A stretch of 64,000 bases of DNA. It comes from Streptomyces sp. SCUT-3. GTDB taxonomy: Bacteria; Actinomycetota; Actinomycetes; Streptomycetales; Streptomycetaceae. This document shows positions 16,080 through 24,668 of this stretch, piece by piece (the first letter of the stretch is position 1; each line of letters begins with the position of its first letter). Made by a program: the position numbers and the translations under genes. A model generated the notes under the pieces. It saw nothing but the letters and a program-made list of their open reading frames with translations, searched no databases and had not been told where the DNA came from. The stretch is taken from NCBI RefSeq assembly GCF_014083985.1, contig NZ_CP046907.1, forward strand, positions 2,956,001-3,020,000. Reading direction: 5' to 3'.

Positions 16080-16973
16080 TCAGCCGAGCCGGGCGACGGC
16101 CTCCGTGGCGATCCGCTCGAAGACCGCCTGGTCGGCGGCGAAGTCGGAGTCCGGGATCGGCCAGTGGACCACGATCTCGGTGAAGCCGAGCTCGCGGTGC
16201 CGCCCGGCGAAGTCGACGAACGCCTCCAGGGACTCCAGCGGCCGTCCGCGGTCCGGGGTGAAGCCGGTCAGCAGGATCTTGTCCAGCCCGGCCACATCCC
16301 GGCCGGTCTCCGCGCACGCCTTGCCGAGTTCCTCGACCTGGCCGCGCAGCGCTTCCACCGACTGCTCCGGGGTCCCCGCCGCGTACAGCTTCGGATCGCC
16401 GGTGGTCACCCACGCCTGCCCGTACCGGGCGGCCAGCCTCAGCCCGCGCGGGCCGGTCGCCGCCACCGCGAACGGCAGCCTCGGCCGCTGCACGCAGCCG
16501 GGGACGTTCCGGGCCTCGTCGGCCGAGTAGAAGGTGCCTCGCTGCGAGACCGCGTCCTCGGTGAGCAGCCGGTCGAGCAGCGGCACGAACTCGGCGAACC
16601 GGTCCGCCCGCTCCTTCGGCGTCCACGCCTCCTGCCCCAGCGCGGTGGCGTCGAAGCCGCTGCCGCCCGCGCCGATGCCGAGGACGGTCCGGCCGCCCGA
16701 GATGTCGTCGAGCGAGATCAGCTCCTTGGCCAGCGTCACGGGGTGCCTGAAGTTCGGCGACGTGACGAGGGTGCCCAGGCGCAGCCGCTCGGTCGCCGTG
16801 GCGGCGGCGGTGAGGGTGGGCAGGGCGCCGAACCAGGGGCCGTCGCGGAAGGACCGCCAGGACAGGTGGTCGTAGGTGTACGCGGCGTGGAAGCCCAGTT
16901 CCTCGGCGCGCCGCCAGGTCTTCTGTCCCTCGCTCCACCGGTGGATGGGGAGGATCACCGTACTCAGACGCAT
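16080..16973 (-). CDS. LLM-class F420/flavin-dependent oxidoreductase with a replaced 5' end, 297 aa
   Basis: A bacterial luciferase-like (LLM) TIM-barrel protein: MRLSTVILPIHRW, EELGFHAAYTYDHL, LTLTAAATATERLRLGTLVT, GIGAGGSGFDATALG and a C-terminal LGFTEIVVHWP. Such proteins use F420 or FMN; the substrate cannot be told. Bases 16759-16916 are identical to 20512-20669, a partial second copy beyond the islet. The first 57 coding bases here differ from the corresponding part of that copy, so this gene seems to be a hybrid: old body, new 5' end and promoter brought by the islet. It is intact and probably functional. Divergent from the DUF262 gene. Confidence 0.88.
   Translation of the reverse strand: MRLSTVILPIHRWSEGQKTWRRAEELGFHAAYTYDHLSWRSFRDGPWFGALPTLTAAATATERLRLGTLVTSPNFRHPVTLAKELISLDDISGGRTVLGIGAGGSGFDATALGQEAWTPKERADRFAEFVPLLDRLLTEDAVSQRGTFYSADEARNVPGCVQRPRLPFAVAATGPRGLRLAARYGQAWVTTGDPKLYAAGTPEQSVEALRGQVEELGKACAETGRDVAGLDKILLTGFTPDRGRPLESLEAFVDFAGRHRELGFTEIVVHWPIPDSDFAADQAVFERIATEAVARLG
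16759..16916. repeat. 158-bp direct repeat, left copy (inside LLM gene)
   Basis: Identical without gaps to 20512-20669 (offset 3753). Identity stops sharply at both ends: on the left CGACGTG versus TGACGTG, on the right GCCAGGTC versus GCCACTTC. It marks the insertion or recombination junction of the islet. Confidence 0.93.
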
Positions 16974-17114
16974 GCTACCGACCCTACGCTCACGCACCGG
17001 CGGGTGAGGGTGCACGCAACCGCGGCGGCGTGATCTGCGCGAGTGCTGTGGGGCGAAGCGGAGGAGGTCGGCAAACTCCTCCCGCCTGCGCCACTGGTCC
17101 CTAGGATGGCCCGC

Positions 17115-18284
17115 ATGGCTATGAACGGCACGCAGACGACTCCAGACGTGGTGGAGGACGTGTTCGACGGACACGCCACGGGTATCGAGGTCGAGGACTC
17201 TGGCGAGGACACCACCCAGATTCAGCGTCCGTGGAACCCTGACCAGATTCGGGTTAACACCAGTCAGTTCTCCCTGCGTAACATCCTCGACCAGATCGAC
17301 GAGGGTTCCATCGAGCTTGCTCCGGACTTCCAGCGGCTGCAGGTCTGGCGGACGGACCAAAAGTCCCTGTTGGTCGAGTCATTGCTGCTCCAGATCCCGC
17401 TGCCCGCGTTCTACTTCGCGGAGGACGCGGACGGATCTTTCCGCGTTGTCGACGGCCTTCAGCGACTGTCTACGCTGCACGCGTTCGTCCGAGGTGGAGA
17501 CAACGGTTTCGCCCTTGGGAAGCTGGAACACCTGAACGACCTGAAGGACCTGCGCTTCAGTGATCTCCCTGTACCGTCCCAGCGACGAATCAACAACACC
17601 CAGCTGATCGTCAACGTGATTGACCCGACGACACCGCGCGGCGTCACGTACGAGATCTTCAAGCGCATCAACACTGGTGGAACTCCGCTCAACGCCCAAG
17701 AGATCCGGCACTGCATGAGTAGCCCGCGTAGCAGGGGCATCTTGCACCGGATGACTCATACGGATGCTTTTGCCAAGGCCACTGGGGGCCGCCTCACCGA
17801 TCACATTCGGATGAACGATCGGGAGATGGCCCTGCGGTTCGCCGCGTTCTGGCTGAAGGGGGTCTTGGCCTACCAGGAGCGGCCCTTCATGGAGCAGTTC
17901 CTGATGGACGCCACCGAGATGCTGGATGATCCGAAGCAGGTCCCAGACGAGCAGGTGACTGAGCTGGAGACTGCCTTCGAGAGGGCGATGACTCACGCGT
18001 ACCTCGTCTTCGGCGAGCACGCTTTCCGCAAGTGGCCGGAGGGCGACGATTACCGTCGCCCGATCAACCGCGCCATGTTCGAGAGCTGGTCCATGGCCTT
18101 GGCCGACCCCGACTGCACGACTGCCGACCTGCGTACGCGTCGAACAGCCATTGTGAAGGCGGCCCGTGAGCGGATGACCACCGACGTCACGTACCTCAAC
18201 GCCATCACCTCGTCCACCGCTGACCGGTTTAGGGTGGACTACCGCTTCAAGGCCGCCGTGGCGGACGCGGGAGCCGGCCGGTGA
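17115..18284 (+). CDS. DUF262 (ParB/Srx-like) protein, 389 aa, first gene of the islet
   Basis: The core around residues 45-190 matches DUF262: FSLRNILDQIDEGSIELAPDFQR, the diagnostic DGxQRLxTL as DGLQRLSTL, then FKRINTGGTPLNAQEIRHC. DUF262 has a ParB-like NTP-binding fold and occurs in GmrSD-type restriction enzymes and other phage-defence proteins; here the DUF1524 nuclease half is absent, so it needs a partner. The ATG at 17115 with AGGA 8 bases upstream is chosen; ATG codons at 17106 and 17121 are alternatives. Its stop overlaps the GTG of the ATPase gene (GTGA), so the products are coupled. Confidence 0.85.
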   Translation: MAMNGTQTTPDVVEDVFDGHATGIEVEDSGEDTTQIQRPWNPDQIRVNTSQFSLRNILDQIDEGSIELAPDFQRLQVWRTDQKSLLVESLLLQIPLPAFYFAEDADGSFRVVDGLQRLSTLHAFVRGGDNGFALGKLEHLNDLKDLRFSDLPVPSQRRINNTQLIVNVIDPTTPRGVTYEIFKRINTGGTPLNAQEIRHCMSSPRSRGILHRMTHTDAFAKATGGRLTDHIRMNDREMALRFAAFWLKGVLAYQERPFMEQFLMDATEMLDDPKQVPDEQVTELETAFERAMTHAYLVFGEHAFRKWPEGDDYRRPINRAMFESWSMALADPDCTTADLRTRRTAIVKAARERMTTDVTYLNAITSSTADRFRVDYRFKAAVADAGAGR

Positions 18285-19402
18285 TCACTTCCCTGGAGAT
18301 TCGGGGCTTCAAGCGGTTTGAATCGGCGTCGTTTGACCTGCGTCCTTTCACGGTCCTGACCGGAGTTAACGGTGGCGGCAAGAGCACCCTGGTCCAGTCC
18401 CTGCTGCTGGCGAGGTTGGCAAGCACGTCGGGTGCAGCGGCAGGTGCCACGATCAGGCTGAACGGCCCGCTCGGGCTGGCTCTCGGCGAGGCCCGGGACG
18501 TGCTGAACTGGACGACCGACGCGCGTGAGATCAGCATTCGACTGGGCGGCCCGAACGGTGAGTCATGGGCGTATGGCTTTGGGCTGCCTGACGCCGAGCA
18601 GGCACTGCACCTCGATGTGCGGCGGCTCCCAGTGGCCCATGTGCCGGGTATCGGGTCCGCTGTCACAGACCCCGCTTTCACCTACCTGTGCGCTGAGCGT
18701 CTGGGCCCCCGCGACACGCTGTCGGTGTCCGCCGAGGAGCCCGACCGGATCGGAGTCGGAGTGCGGGGTGAGTTCACGGCGCAGGTGCTGGCACTGCGCG
18801 AGTCCCGCGCGGTAAGTACTCGGAGGACGGTCCGAGGTGCATTGCACCACCCAGATTCCGCAGGACCGCAGTTGAGAGTCCAGGCCGAATCGTGGGCCTC
18901 CGAGATCATCCGTCCTCTCCAGATCACTGCACGGGTCGCCGTGGGAATCATGGCTACGACGATCCGTTTCGGAGAGGCGGGGCTGAGCGGCGAGGAGATT
19001 CGCCCGGTCAACACCGGGTTCGGCATCTCCTACGCCTTGCCGGTCATCGTCGCGGGACTCCTCACAGAGCCGGGCGATCTGCTGATCGTGGAGAACCCCG
19101 AGGCGCATCTGCATCCGGCGGGACAGTCTCGGCTGGGCCGGTTCCTCGCACGGGTGGCCGGCAGTGGAGTGCAGGTCGTAGTGGAGACGCACAGCGATCA
19201 CGTCCTCAACGGAGCTCGACTCGCCGTCGCGCAGGATCACTCGCTCTCGGCGGCGGACATGATCACCCACTACTTCGACCACGACCAGACCCTGTCCATC
19301 GACATCAATGACAAGGGTGAACTCAGCTATTGGCCCAATGGTTTCTTCGACCAGATCGAGACCGACCTCGGGAGGCTGGCTCGTGCCCAACGCGGCAGGT
19401 AG
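18281..19402 (+). CDS. AAA-family ATPase with SMC/RecF-like fold and DUF3696-like tail, 373 aa
   Basis: Begins ITSLEIRGFKRFESASFDLRPF, the usual opening of OLD/RecF-type ATPases, with Walker A GVNGGGKST at about residues 28-36, a compact coil-free insert, Walker B DLLIVENPEAHLHP and the H-loop region VETHSDHVLNG. The end, FFDQIETDLGRL, is the DUF3696 signature. DUF262 plus DUF3696 ATPase pairs are recurrent in bacterial defence islands. GTG start overlaps the DUF262 stop; the end overlaps the next gene by 20 bases. Likely the sensor or motor of a three-part complex; biochemical role inferred. Confidence 0.85.
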   Translation: MITSLEIRGFKRFESASFDLRPFTVLTGVNGGGKSTLVQSLLLARLASTSGAAAGATIRLNGPLGLALGEARDVLNWTTDAREISIRLGGPNGESWAYGFGLPDAEQALHLDVRRLPVAHVPGIGSAVTDPAFTYLCAERLGPRDTLSVSAEEPDRIGVGVRGEFTAQVLALRESRAVSTRRTVRGALHHPDSAGPQLRVQAESWASEIIRPLQITARVAVGIMATTIRFGEAGLSGEEIRPVNTGFGISYALPVIVAGLLTEPGDLLIVENPEAHLHPAGQSRLGRFLARVAGSGVQVVVETHSDHVLNGARLAVAQDHSLSAADMITHYFDHDQTLSIDINDKGELSYWPNGFFDQIETDLGRLARAQRGR

Positions 19403-20423
19403 GAACGGAAGGGAAAACGAGCAGGACTTATTGAGCGCCTCCGCTGCCCTCGATGTCGACGACGACTACCGCGTCGTAGTCGCGGAGGAGTGCTTTAACT
19501 GGAGGGAGCTGACGGACTCCGGCCTGCGAGATGCCCTCGACGTCCTTGTGGAAGTCCTCCAACCGTTTGCTGACGGCCGCAAAGCTGCCTTCATGGAGCC
19601 CGCGTATGACGTCGAGTGCCGCCCCTCGGTCACGCTGATCGACGCCCTGTACTCCGCGGACGGAGGTCTACCACGTGACAAGCGGGCTCTGCTGCAGCAA
19701 CTGGTAAGTAAATGTCGGTGCGTAATACCGGACGAGGCGGATCTGCCCCAGCCGGCCCGGGTAGCCGAGGGCTCCTGGCAGGAACCTTCCTGGGGTACAG
19801 CCCACGCCCTGGCACGGGCAGCGATGGGCCGCGCCATGTCCTGTCTCCTGGTGCCTTACGCCACAGAACCCGACTGGCCGTCTGGATGGGTCACCGTCAC
19901 GCGAACGACGGAGGTTGGCCAGGACGAGGTGAAGTTGCACGTTTTACGACGCCCCGACGACGTACCGATCTTCTGGCGAGGTGTCCTCACCCACGAGAAC
20001 GTGCCGGCCGAGTGCTTCTTCACCTTCACAGAGGACGCGTTCCCCCGGCTGTTGTTCGCCGACTCTCTGCGTCTGCACCACTTCAAGGGCGCCTACGCCG
20101 AAGTCCTGCCATGGCTCGTGAAGTTGTTGGGAGCGATCGACGACCACTTCGCCCGGACGCTGGCTGAATGCGCCGGCGACCAGAAACAGGTTGTCCGGAG
20201 GTTCAGTGCTCTGGGCCTGGACATCTCACCCGAGAGCCCAAATACGAAGAGGAACGCGAAGGCGTGGGAGCAGCGCAACGTCGGATACGGCGACGGCACC
20301 TACCGATGCGAGTGGCACGGCAAGCGGCTCTGGGATCGCGACAGGGTCCACTTCTCATTGCCGATCGCCGAGCACGGCGACCGGATCCTCGTTGGGATCT
20401 TCGTGGAGCATCTGGAGACCTGA
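19383..20423 (+). CDS. unknown 346-aa protein, third gene of the islet
   Basis: I do not recognise the family. The GTG at 19383 follows GGGAGG and overlaps the ATPase gene by 20 bases, so it is coupled to it. The protein is soluble, with no signal or membrane segments. The C terminus (CEWHGKRLWDRDRVHFSL, then RILVGIFVEHLET) looks like a small beta-rich module with conserved His/Arg/Asp, and a middle part reads FFTFTEDAFPRLLFADSLRLHHFKG. As the third member of a DUF262/ATPase operon it is the likely effector. Codon 16 is TTA (19428-19430), so translation may depend on the bldA tRNA. Confidence 0.8.
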   Translation: MPNAAGRNGRENEQDLLSASAALDVDDDYRVVVAEECFNWRELTDSGLRDALDVLVEVLQPFADGRKAAFMEPAYDVECRPSVTLIDALYSADGGLPRDKRALLQQLVSKCRCVIPDEADLPQPARVAEGSWQEPSWGTAHALARAAMGRAMSCLLVPYATEPDWPSGWVTVTRTTEVGQDEVKLHVLRRPDDVPIFWRGVLTHENVPAECFFTFTEDAFPRLLFADSLRLHHFKGAYAEVLPWLVKLLGAIDDHFARTLAECAGDQKQVVRRFSALGLDISPESPNTKRNAKAWEQRNVGYGDGTYRCEWHGKRLWDRDRVHFSLPIAEHGDRILVGIFVEHLET

Positions 20424-20480
20424 GCGAATGAGACCGAAGGGCATGGCCGTGGATGTTCCTCTCACACATCAACAACCAGG

Positions 20481-20735
20481 TCAGCCCGTGATGTATGAAC
20501 GAGGCTTGACTGACGTGACGAGGGTGCCCAGGCGCAGCCGCTCGGTCGCCGTGGCGGCGGCGGTGAGGGTGGGCAGGGCGCCGAACCAGGGGCCGTCGCG
20601 GAAGGACCGCCAGGACAGGTGGTCGTAGGTGTACGCGGCGTGGAAGCCCAGTTCCTCGGCGCGCCGCCACTTCGCGCGGCCCCCCTCGTGCCAGCGGTCG
20701 ACGGGGAGTATCACGGTGCTCAGACGCAGACTCAT
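20481..20735 (-). pseudogene. displaced 5' fragment of the LLM oxidoreductase gene
   Basis: Starts MSLRLSTVILPVDRWHEGG and continues through the region identical to the intact gene (EELGFHAAYTYDHL to ERLRLGTLVT), then runs into unrelated sequence and stops. Only about 75 of 297 residues are LLM-like. It is most simply the original 5' end of the gene whose body lies at 16080-16758, now separated by the islet. Its own promoter would lie in 20736-20963. It cannot encode a working enzyme. Confidence 0.9.
20512..20669. repeat. 158-bp direct repeat, right copy
   Basis: Identical to 16759-16916, same orientation. Marks the right boundary of the islet and forms most of the displaced LLM fragment. 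Confidence 0.93.
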
Positions 20736-20963
20736 GGTCCGACTCTACGTTCGTCCCCCCGCGGGATCCGGCCGTGCGGCAGACGTGCTCGCCCCGCCGT
20801 CCCGGCCCGGGACCGTCGCCCCGGGCCCCGCCCCGGGGCGCCGACCCCGGGTGCCGCCTCCACCGCCGGGCGGGGTCCCGTAGGGGCGGGTCAGCCGTCA
20901 GGACGACCGAGGTCCGCCTGCAAGGGTGACGTGCGGCGTGGCGGGCGCCCCTACGGTCGTTCC

Positions 20964-21983
20964 GTGACAGTCATCGCAACCGAAAGCCTCACCATGCGGT
21001 ACCCACGGGTGACCGCACTGGACCGGCTCACCCTCGACGTCGCACCCGGAGTGGTGGGCTTGGTCGGGGCCAACGGAGCCGGCAAGTCGACGCTGATCAA
21101 GATCCTGCTGGGCCTGCTACCCGCCACGGAGGGCCGGGCGAGCGTCCTGGGCCTGGACGTGGCCACCGAGGGCCCCGGGATCCGCGAGCGCGTCGGCTAC
21201 ATGCCCGAGCACGACTGCCTGCCGCCGGACGTGACGGCCACCGAGTTCGTCGTCCACATGGCGCGCATGTCGGGGCTGCCGCCCGCCGCGGCGCGCGAGC
21301 GGGCGGCGGACACCCTGCGCCACGTCGGCCTCTACGAGGAGCGCTACCGGCCCGTCGGCGGCTATTCGACCGGGATGAAGCAGCGGGTCAAGCTCGCCCA
21401 GGCACTGGTCCACGACCCGCAGCTGGTGCTGCTGGACGAGCCGACCAACGGGCTGGACCCGGTGGGCCGCGACGAGATGCTGGGCCTGATCCGGCGGGTG
21501 TGGACCGACTTCGGGATCTCGGTCCTGGTCACCTCCCACCTGCTGGGCGAGCTGGAACGCACCTGCGACCACGTCGTGGTCGTCGACGGCGGCCGGCTGC
21601 TGCGCTCCTCCTCCACCGCCGACTTCACCCGCACCACGGCCTCCCTCGCCGTCGAGGTGACCGACAGCGACCGGCACCCCGACGGCGCCGCGGCCCTGCT
21701 CCGGGCCCTGGACGGGGCCGGTGCCCGGGCACGCGCCGAGGGCCGGCTGCTCCTCGTCGACATGCCGGACGAGCGGGTCTGCGACACCGTCCGCGACGCG
21801 GTCGCCGGCCTCGGCCTGGGGCTGGTGCGCATGGAGCAGCGGCGGCACGGCATAGCGGAGGTCTTCCGCCCCGGCGACGCGGACACCCCCGCCGCCACCG
21901 CAGACCCTGCCGGTACCGGCCCCGCCGCCCCGGCCGGTCCCGACGTCTCCCGGAAGGAGGGCGACGGCGATGCCGCAGCCTGA
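20964..21983 (+). CDS. ABC transporter ATPase (ABC-2 export type), 339 aa
   Basis: Walker A GANGAGKST (about residues 35-43), signature YSTGMKQR, Walker B LVLLDEPTNGLDP, and a SHLLGELE H-loop region; a C-terminal extension of about 100 residues is Ala/Pro-rich. First gene of a plus-strand cassette ATPase-permease-ATPase-permease. The GTG at 20964 lacks a Shine-Dalgarno; TACGGT at 20952-20957 could be a -10 for a leaderless mRNA. The last 14 bases overlap the permease gene. Substrate unknown; the signature and pairing fit drug or lipid export. Confidence 0.88.
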   Translation: MTVIATESLTMRYPRVTALDRLTLDVAPGVVGLVGANGAGKSTLIKILLGLLPATEGRASVLGLDVATEGPGIRERVGYMPEHDCLPPDVTATEFVVHMARMSGLPPAAARERAADTLRHVGLYEERYRPVGGYSTGMKQRVKLAQALVHDPQLVLLDEPTNGLDPVGRDEMLGLIRRVWTDFGISVLVTSHLLGELERTCDHVVVVDGGRLLRSSSTADFTRTTASLAVEVTDSDRHPDGAAALLRALDGAGARARAEGRLLLVDMPDERVCDTVRDAVAGLGLGLVRMEQRRHGIAEVFRPGDADTPAATADPAGTGPAAPAGPDVSRKEGDGDAAA

Positions 21984-22908
21984 GACCACCGCGCCCGCCG
22001 CGCCCGCCGCGGCGCCCCCGCCCGGCTCCGCGCCGGACGTCATCCACAACATCGGCTACCGCCACTACGACGGCCCGCGCCTGGGCCGGGCCTACGTCCG
22101 CCGCTCCCTGTTCGCGCAGAGCCTGCGCGGCGCCTACGGGCTGGGGCGTTCGGCCAGGTCCAAGGTGCTGCCGATGATCCTGGTCGGGGTGATGTGCGCG
22201 CCCGCGCTCGTCGTCGTGGCCGTGGCCGTCGCCACGAAGATGAACAAGCTCCCGCTGGAGTACACCGGCTACGCGATCTACCTGCAGGCCGTGATCGGAC
22301 TGTACGTGGCCTCCCAGGCGCCGCAGGCCGTCTCCACCGACCTGCGGTTCAGGACCGTCACCCTGTACTTCTCCCGCCCGATCGAGCGGTTCGACTACGT
22401 GGCGGCCAAGTACGCGGCGCTCTCCGCCGCAGTGTTCCTCCTGAACGCGGTGCCGCTGCTGATCCTCTACGTCGGCGCGCTGCTGGCGAAGATGCCCATC
22501 GGCGCCCAGACCCTCGGCCTCGCCAAGGGCCTGGTCGGCACGGCGCTGATGTCCCTGCTCCTGTCCGGGCTCGGCCTGGTCGTGGCCGCCGCGACGCCGC
22601 GCCGCGGCTTCGGGGTCGCCGGGATCATCGCCCTGTTCACCTTCTCCTACGCGGCGGTCGGCACGGTGCAGTCCATCGCACTGATGCAGGACCGCACCCC
22701 GATCACCCCCTGGCTCGGCCTGCTCTCGCCGACCACGCTGCTCGACGGCGTGCAGGTCTGGCTGCTGGACGTGGCCTCCGCCCACGCCCAGGAGTTCGCG
22801 CCCACGGGCGCCGCGGTCGGTGCCGTCGGCGTCCTCCTCCTGCTGGGCACCGTCGCCGGCTGCTTCGGCCTCCTGATGCGCCGCTACCGAAAGGTCGGGC
22901 TGTCGTGA
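21970..22908 (+). CDS. ABC-2 type permease, 312 aa
   Basis: After a Pro/Ala-rich cytoplasmic N terminus, YRHYDGPRLGRAY and the following helices resemble ABC-2 permeases that pair with NatA/CcmA-like ATPases; about six membrane segments are visible. The ATG overlaps the previous ATPase gene by 14 bases and follows AAGGAGG. Its stop overlaps the GTG of the next ATPase gene, so all four cassette genes form one unit. Confidence 0.85.
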   Translation: MPQPETTAPAAPAAAPPPGSAPDVIHNIGYRHYDGPRLGRAYVRRSLFAQSLRGAYGLGRSARSKVLPMILVGVMCAPALVVVAVAVATKMNKLPLEYTGYAIYLQAVIGLYVASQAPQAVSTDLRFRTVTLYFSRPIERFDYVAAKYAALSAAVFLLNAVPLLILYVGALLAKMPIGAQTLGLAKGLVGTALMSLLLSGLGLVVAAATPRRGFGVAGIIALFTFSYAAVGTVQSIALMQDRTPITPWLGLLSPTTLLDGVQVWLLDVASAHAQEFAPTGAAVGAVGVLLLLGTVAGCFGLLMRRYRKVGLS

Positions 22909-23822
22909 CCACACTCTCCGTCGACCGCGCCTCCCGCTGGTTCGGGAACGTCGTCGCCGTCAACGACGTCACCATGACGATCGGCCCCGGCGTCACCGGC
23001 CTGCTCGGCCCCAACGGCGCGGGCAAGTCCACCCTGATCAACATGATGGGCGGCTTCCTGGCACCCTCCACCGGAGCGGTGACTCTGGACGGCGAACCGG
23101 TCTGGCAGAACGAGGGGGTCTACCGTCACATCGGGGTCGTCCCCGAGCGCGAGGCGATGTACGACTTCCTCACCGGGGGCGAGTTCGTCCTCGCCAACGC
23201 CGAACTGCACGGCCTCCCCGACCCCGGCGCGGCGGCCGCCCGCGCACTGGCCACGGTCGAGATGGAGTACGCGCAGGACCGCCGGATCAGCACCTACTCC
23301 AAAGGCATGCGCCAGCGCGTGAAGATGGCCTCCGCCCTGGTCCACGACCCCTCGGTGCTGCTGCTGGACGAACCGTTCAACGGCATGGACCCCCGTCAGC
23401 GCCTCCAGCTCATGGAGATGCTGCGGCGGATGGGTGAGGACGGCCGCACGGTGCTGTTCTCCTCGCACATCCTGGAGGAGGTCGAGCAGCTCGCCCACCA
23501 CATCGAGGTGGTCGTCGCGGGCCGTCACGCCGCGTCCGGGGACTTCCGCAAGATCCGCCGCATGATGACCGACCGCCCCCACCACTACCTGGTGCGCTCC
23601 AGCGACGACCGCCGCCTGGCCTCGGCGCTGATCGCCGACGGGTCGACGGCCGGCGTCGAACTGGACCCGGCGGAACGGGCGCTGCGCGTCCGGGCGGTCG
23701 ACTTCGCGCGCTTCACCGAGCTGCTGCCCCGGGTCGCGAAGGAGAACGGCATCCGGCTGCTGACCGTGTCGCCGTCCGACGAGTCCCTGGAGAGCGTCTT
23801 CTCCTACCTGGTATCGGCATAG
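22905..23822 (+). CDS. second ABC transporter ATPase of the cassette, 305 aa
   Basis: Walker A GPNGAGKST, signature YSKGMRQR, Walker B VLLLDEPFNGMDP and SSHILEEVE, followed by a substrate-domain-like tail of about 80 residues ending ESLESVFSYLVSA, typical of ABC-2 ATPases. GTG start overlaps the permease stop (GTGA). With the first ATPase it suggests a heterodimeric exporter with two permeases. Confidence 0.88.
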   Translation: MTTLSVDRASRWFGNVVAVNDVTMTIGPGVTGLLGPNGAGKSTLINMMGGFLAPSTGAVTLDGEPVWQNEGVYRHIGVVPEREAMYDFLTGGEFVLANAELHGLPDPGAAAARALATVEMEYAQDRRISTYSKGMRQRVKMASALVHDPSVLLLDEPFNGMDPRQRLQLMEMLRRMGEDGRTVLFSSHILEEVEQLAHHIEVVVAGRHAASGDFRKIRRMMTDRPHHYLVRSSDDRRLASALIADGSTAGVELDPAERALRVRAVDFARFTELLPRVAKENGIRLLTVSPSDESLESVFSYLVSA

Positions 23823-23842
23823 GGCCGCGGAGGAACACCGAG

Positions 23843-24568
23843 ATGCAGATCTACAACACCACCGTCGCCCGCCTCACCTACCGCGGGCTGCTGGGCCGCC
23901 GCCGGGCGCTGCTGCTGTTCGGCCTGCCCGGGCTGCTGCTCGTCGTCGCCGGGGCGGTGCGGCTCCTGGCCGGCCGCGACGAGGCGACCGCCGTCGGCAT
24001 GCTGGGCGGGTTCGCCCTGGCCACGGTCGTGCCCCTGGTCGGGGTGATCGTGGGCACGGGCGCCACGGGTCCCGAGATCGACGACGGCTCGATCGTCTAC
24101 CTGCTGGCCAAGCCGCTGAGCCGTCCGGGCATCGTGCTCACCAAACTGGCGGTCGCCGCCGGCACGACGATCGCCTTCGCGGCGGTGCCGACCTACCTGG
24201 CGGGCCTGCTCCTGGCCGGGAACGGCGGGCGGATCGCGGTCGCCTTCGGCGCGGCCGCGGCCGTCGCCTCCGTCGCCTACGCGGCACTGTTCCTGTTCCT
24301 GGGGATCGTCACCCGGCACGCGGTGGTGGTCGGCCTGGTCTACGCACTGGTGTGGGAGGGCGTGGTCGGCAGCTTCATCCCCGGCGCGAAGGCGCTGAGC
24401 GTGCAGCAGTGGGCGCTGGCGCTCGCCCAGGAGACGGCGGCCGCCGGGACGGTCACCTCCGAGGTGGGCCTGCCGCTGGCCTCGGCGCTACTGGCGGTCC
24501 TCACCGCCACGGCCACCTGGTTCGCCGTCCAGCGGCTGCGGTCGCTGACCCTGGCGGGCGAGGCGTAG
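23843..24568 (+). CDS. second ABC-2 type permease of the cassette, 241 aa
   Basis: Six hydrophobic segments; the motif DDGSIVYLLAKPLSRPGIVLTKL between helices 2 and 3 is the typical ABC-2 permease coupling loop. GGAGGA lies before the ATG. Last gene of the cassette, followed by an inverted repeat facing the convergent azoreductase gene. Confidence 0.85.
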   Translation: MQIYNTTVARLTYRGLLGRRRALLLFGLPGLLLVVAGAVRLLAGRDEATAVGMLGGFALATVVPLVGVIVGTGATGPEIDDGSIVYLLAKPLSRPGIVLTKLAVAAGTTIAFAAVPTYLAGLLLAGNGGRIAVAFGAAAAVASVAYAALFLFLGIVTRHAVVVGLVYALVWEGVVGSFIPGAKALSVQQWALALAQETAAAGTVTSEVGLPLASALLAVLTATATWFAVQRLRSLTLAGEA

Positions 24569-24586
24569 AGCGCCCCTCGGGGCCGC

Positions 24587-24632
24587 CCGGAGGCCGGCGG
24601 GCCCGGGGGCCGGCGGGTCCGAAGGCCTCCGG
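24587..24632. terminator. inverted repeat between convergent genes
   Basis: CCGGAGGCC (24587-24595) and GGCCTCCGG (24624-24632) form a 9-bp stem around a GC-rich interior that can fold further; it lies between the stops of the ABC cassette and the azoreductase gene. Confidence 0.5.
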
Positions 24633-24668
24633 CCCCGGGCGCGGCCCCGGCCCCGGTCCGGCTCCGGG

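Larger units (their letters stand above)
16917..20511. mobile_element. probable defence islet inserted in the LLM gene
   Basis: About 3.6 kb bounded by the 158-bp repeat on the left and its copy on the right. It carries a replacement 5' end of the LLM gene, three overlapping plus-strand genes (DUF262, AAA ATPase, unknown) and about 90 bases of unassigned DNA. Its coding sequence uses more A/T-ending codons than neighbouring genes (for example CGG GTT AAC, GGA GTT AAC, a TTA codon). No integrase, transposase or terminal inverted repeats are seen, so entry by homologous recombination or by a recombinase in trans is inferred. Confidence 0.7.

Noticed and set aside
16917-20511. Islet as an insertion sequence or integrase-borne element
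   Set aside because: No transposase, integrase or terminal inverted repeats; the only repeats are the 158-bp host-gene copies.
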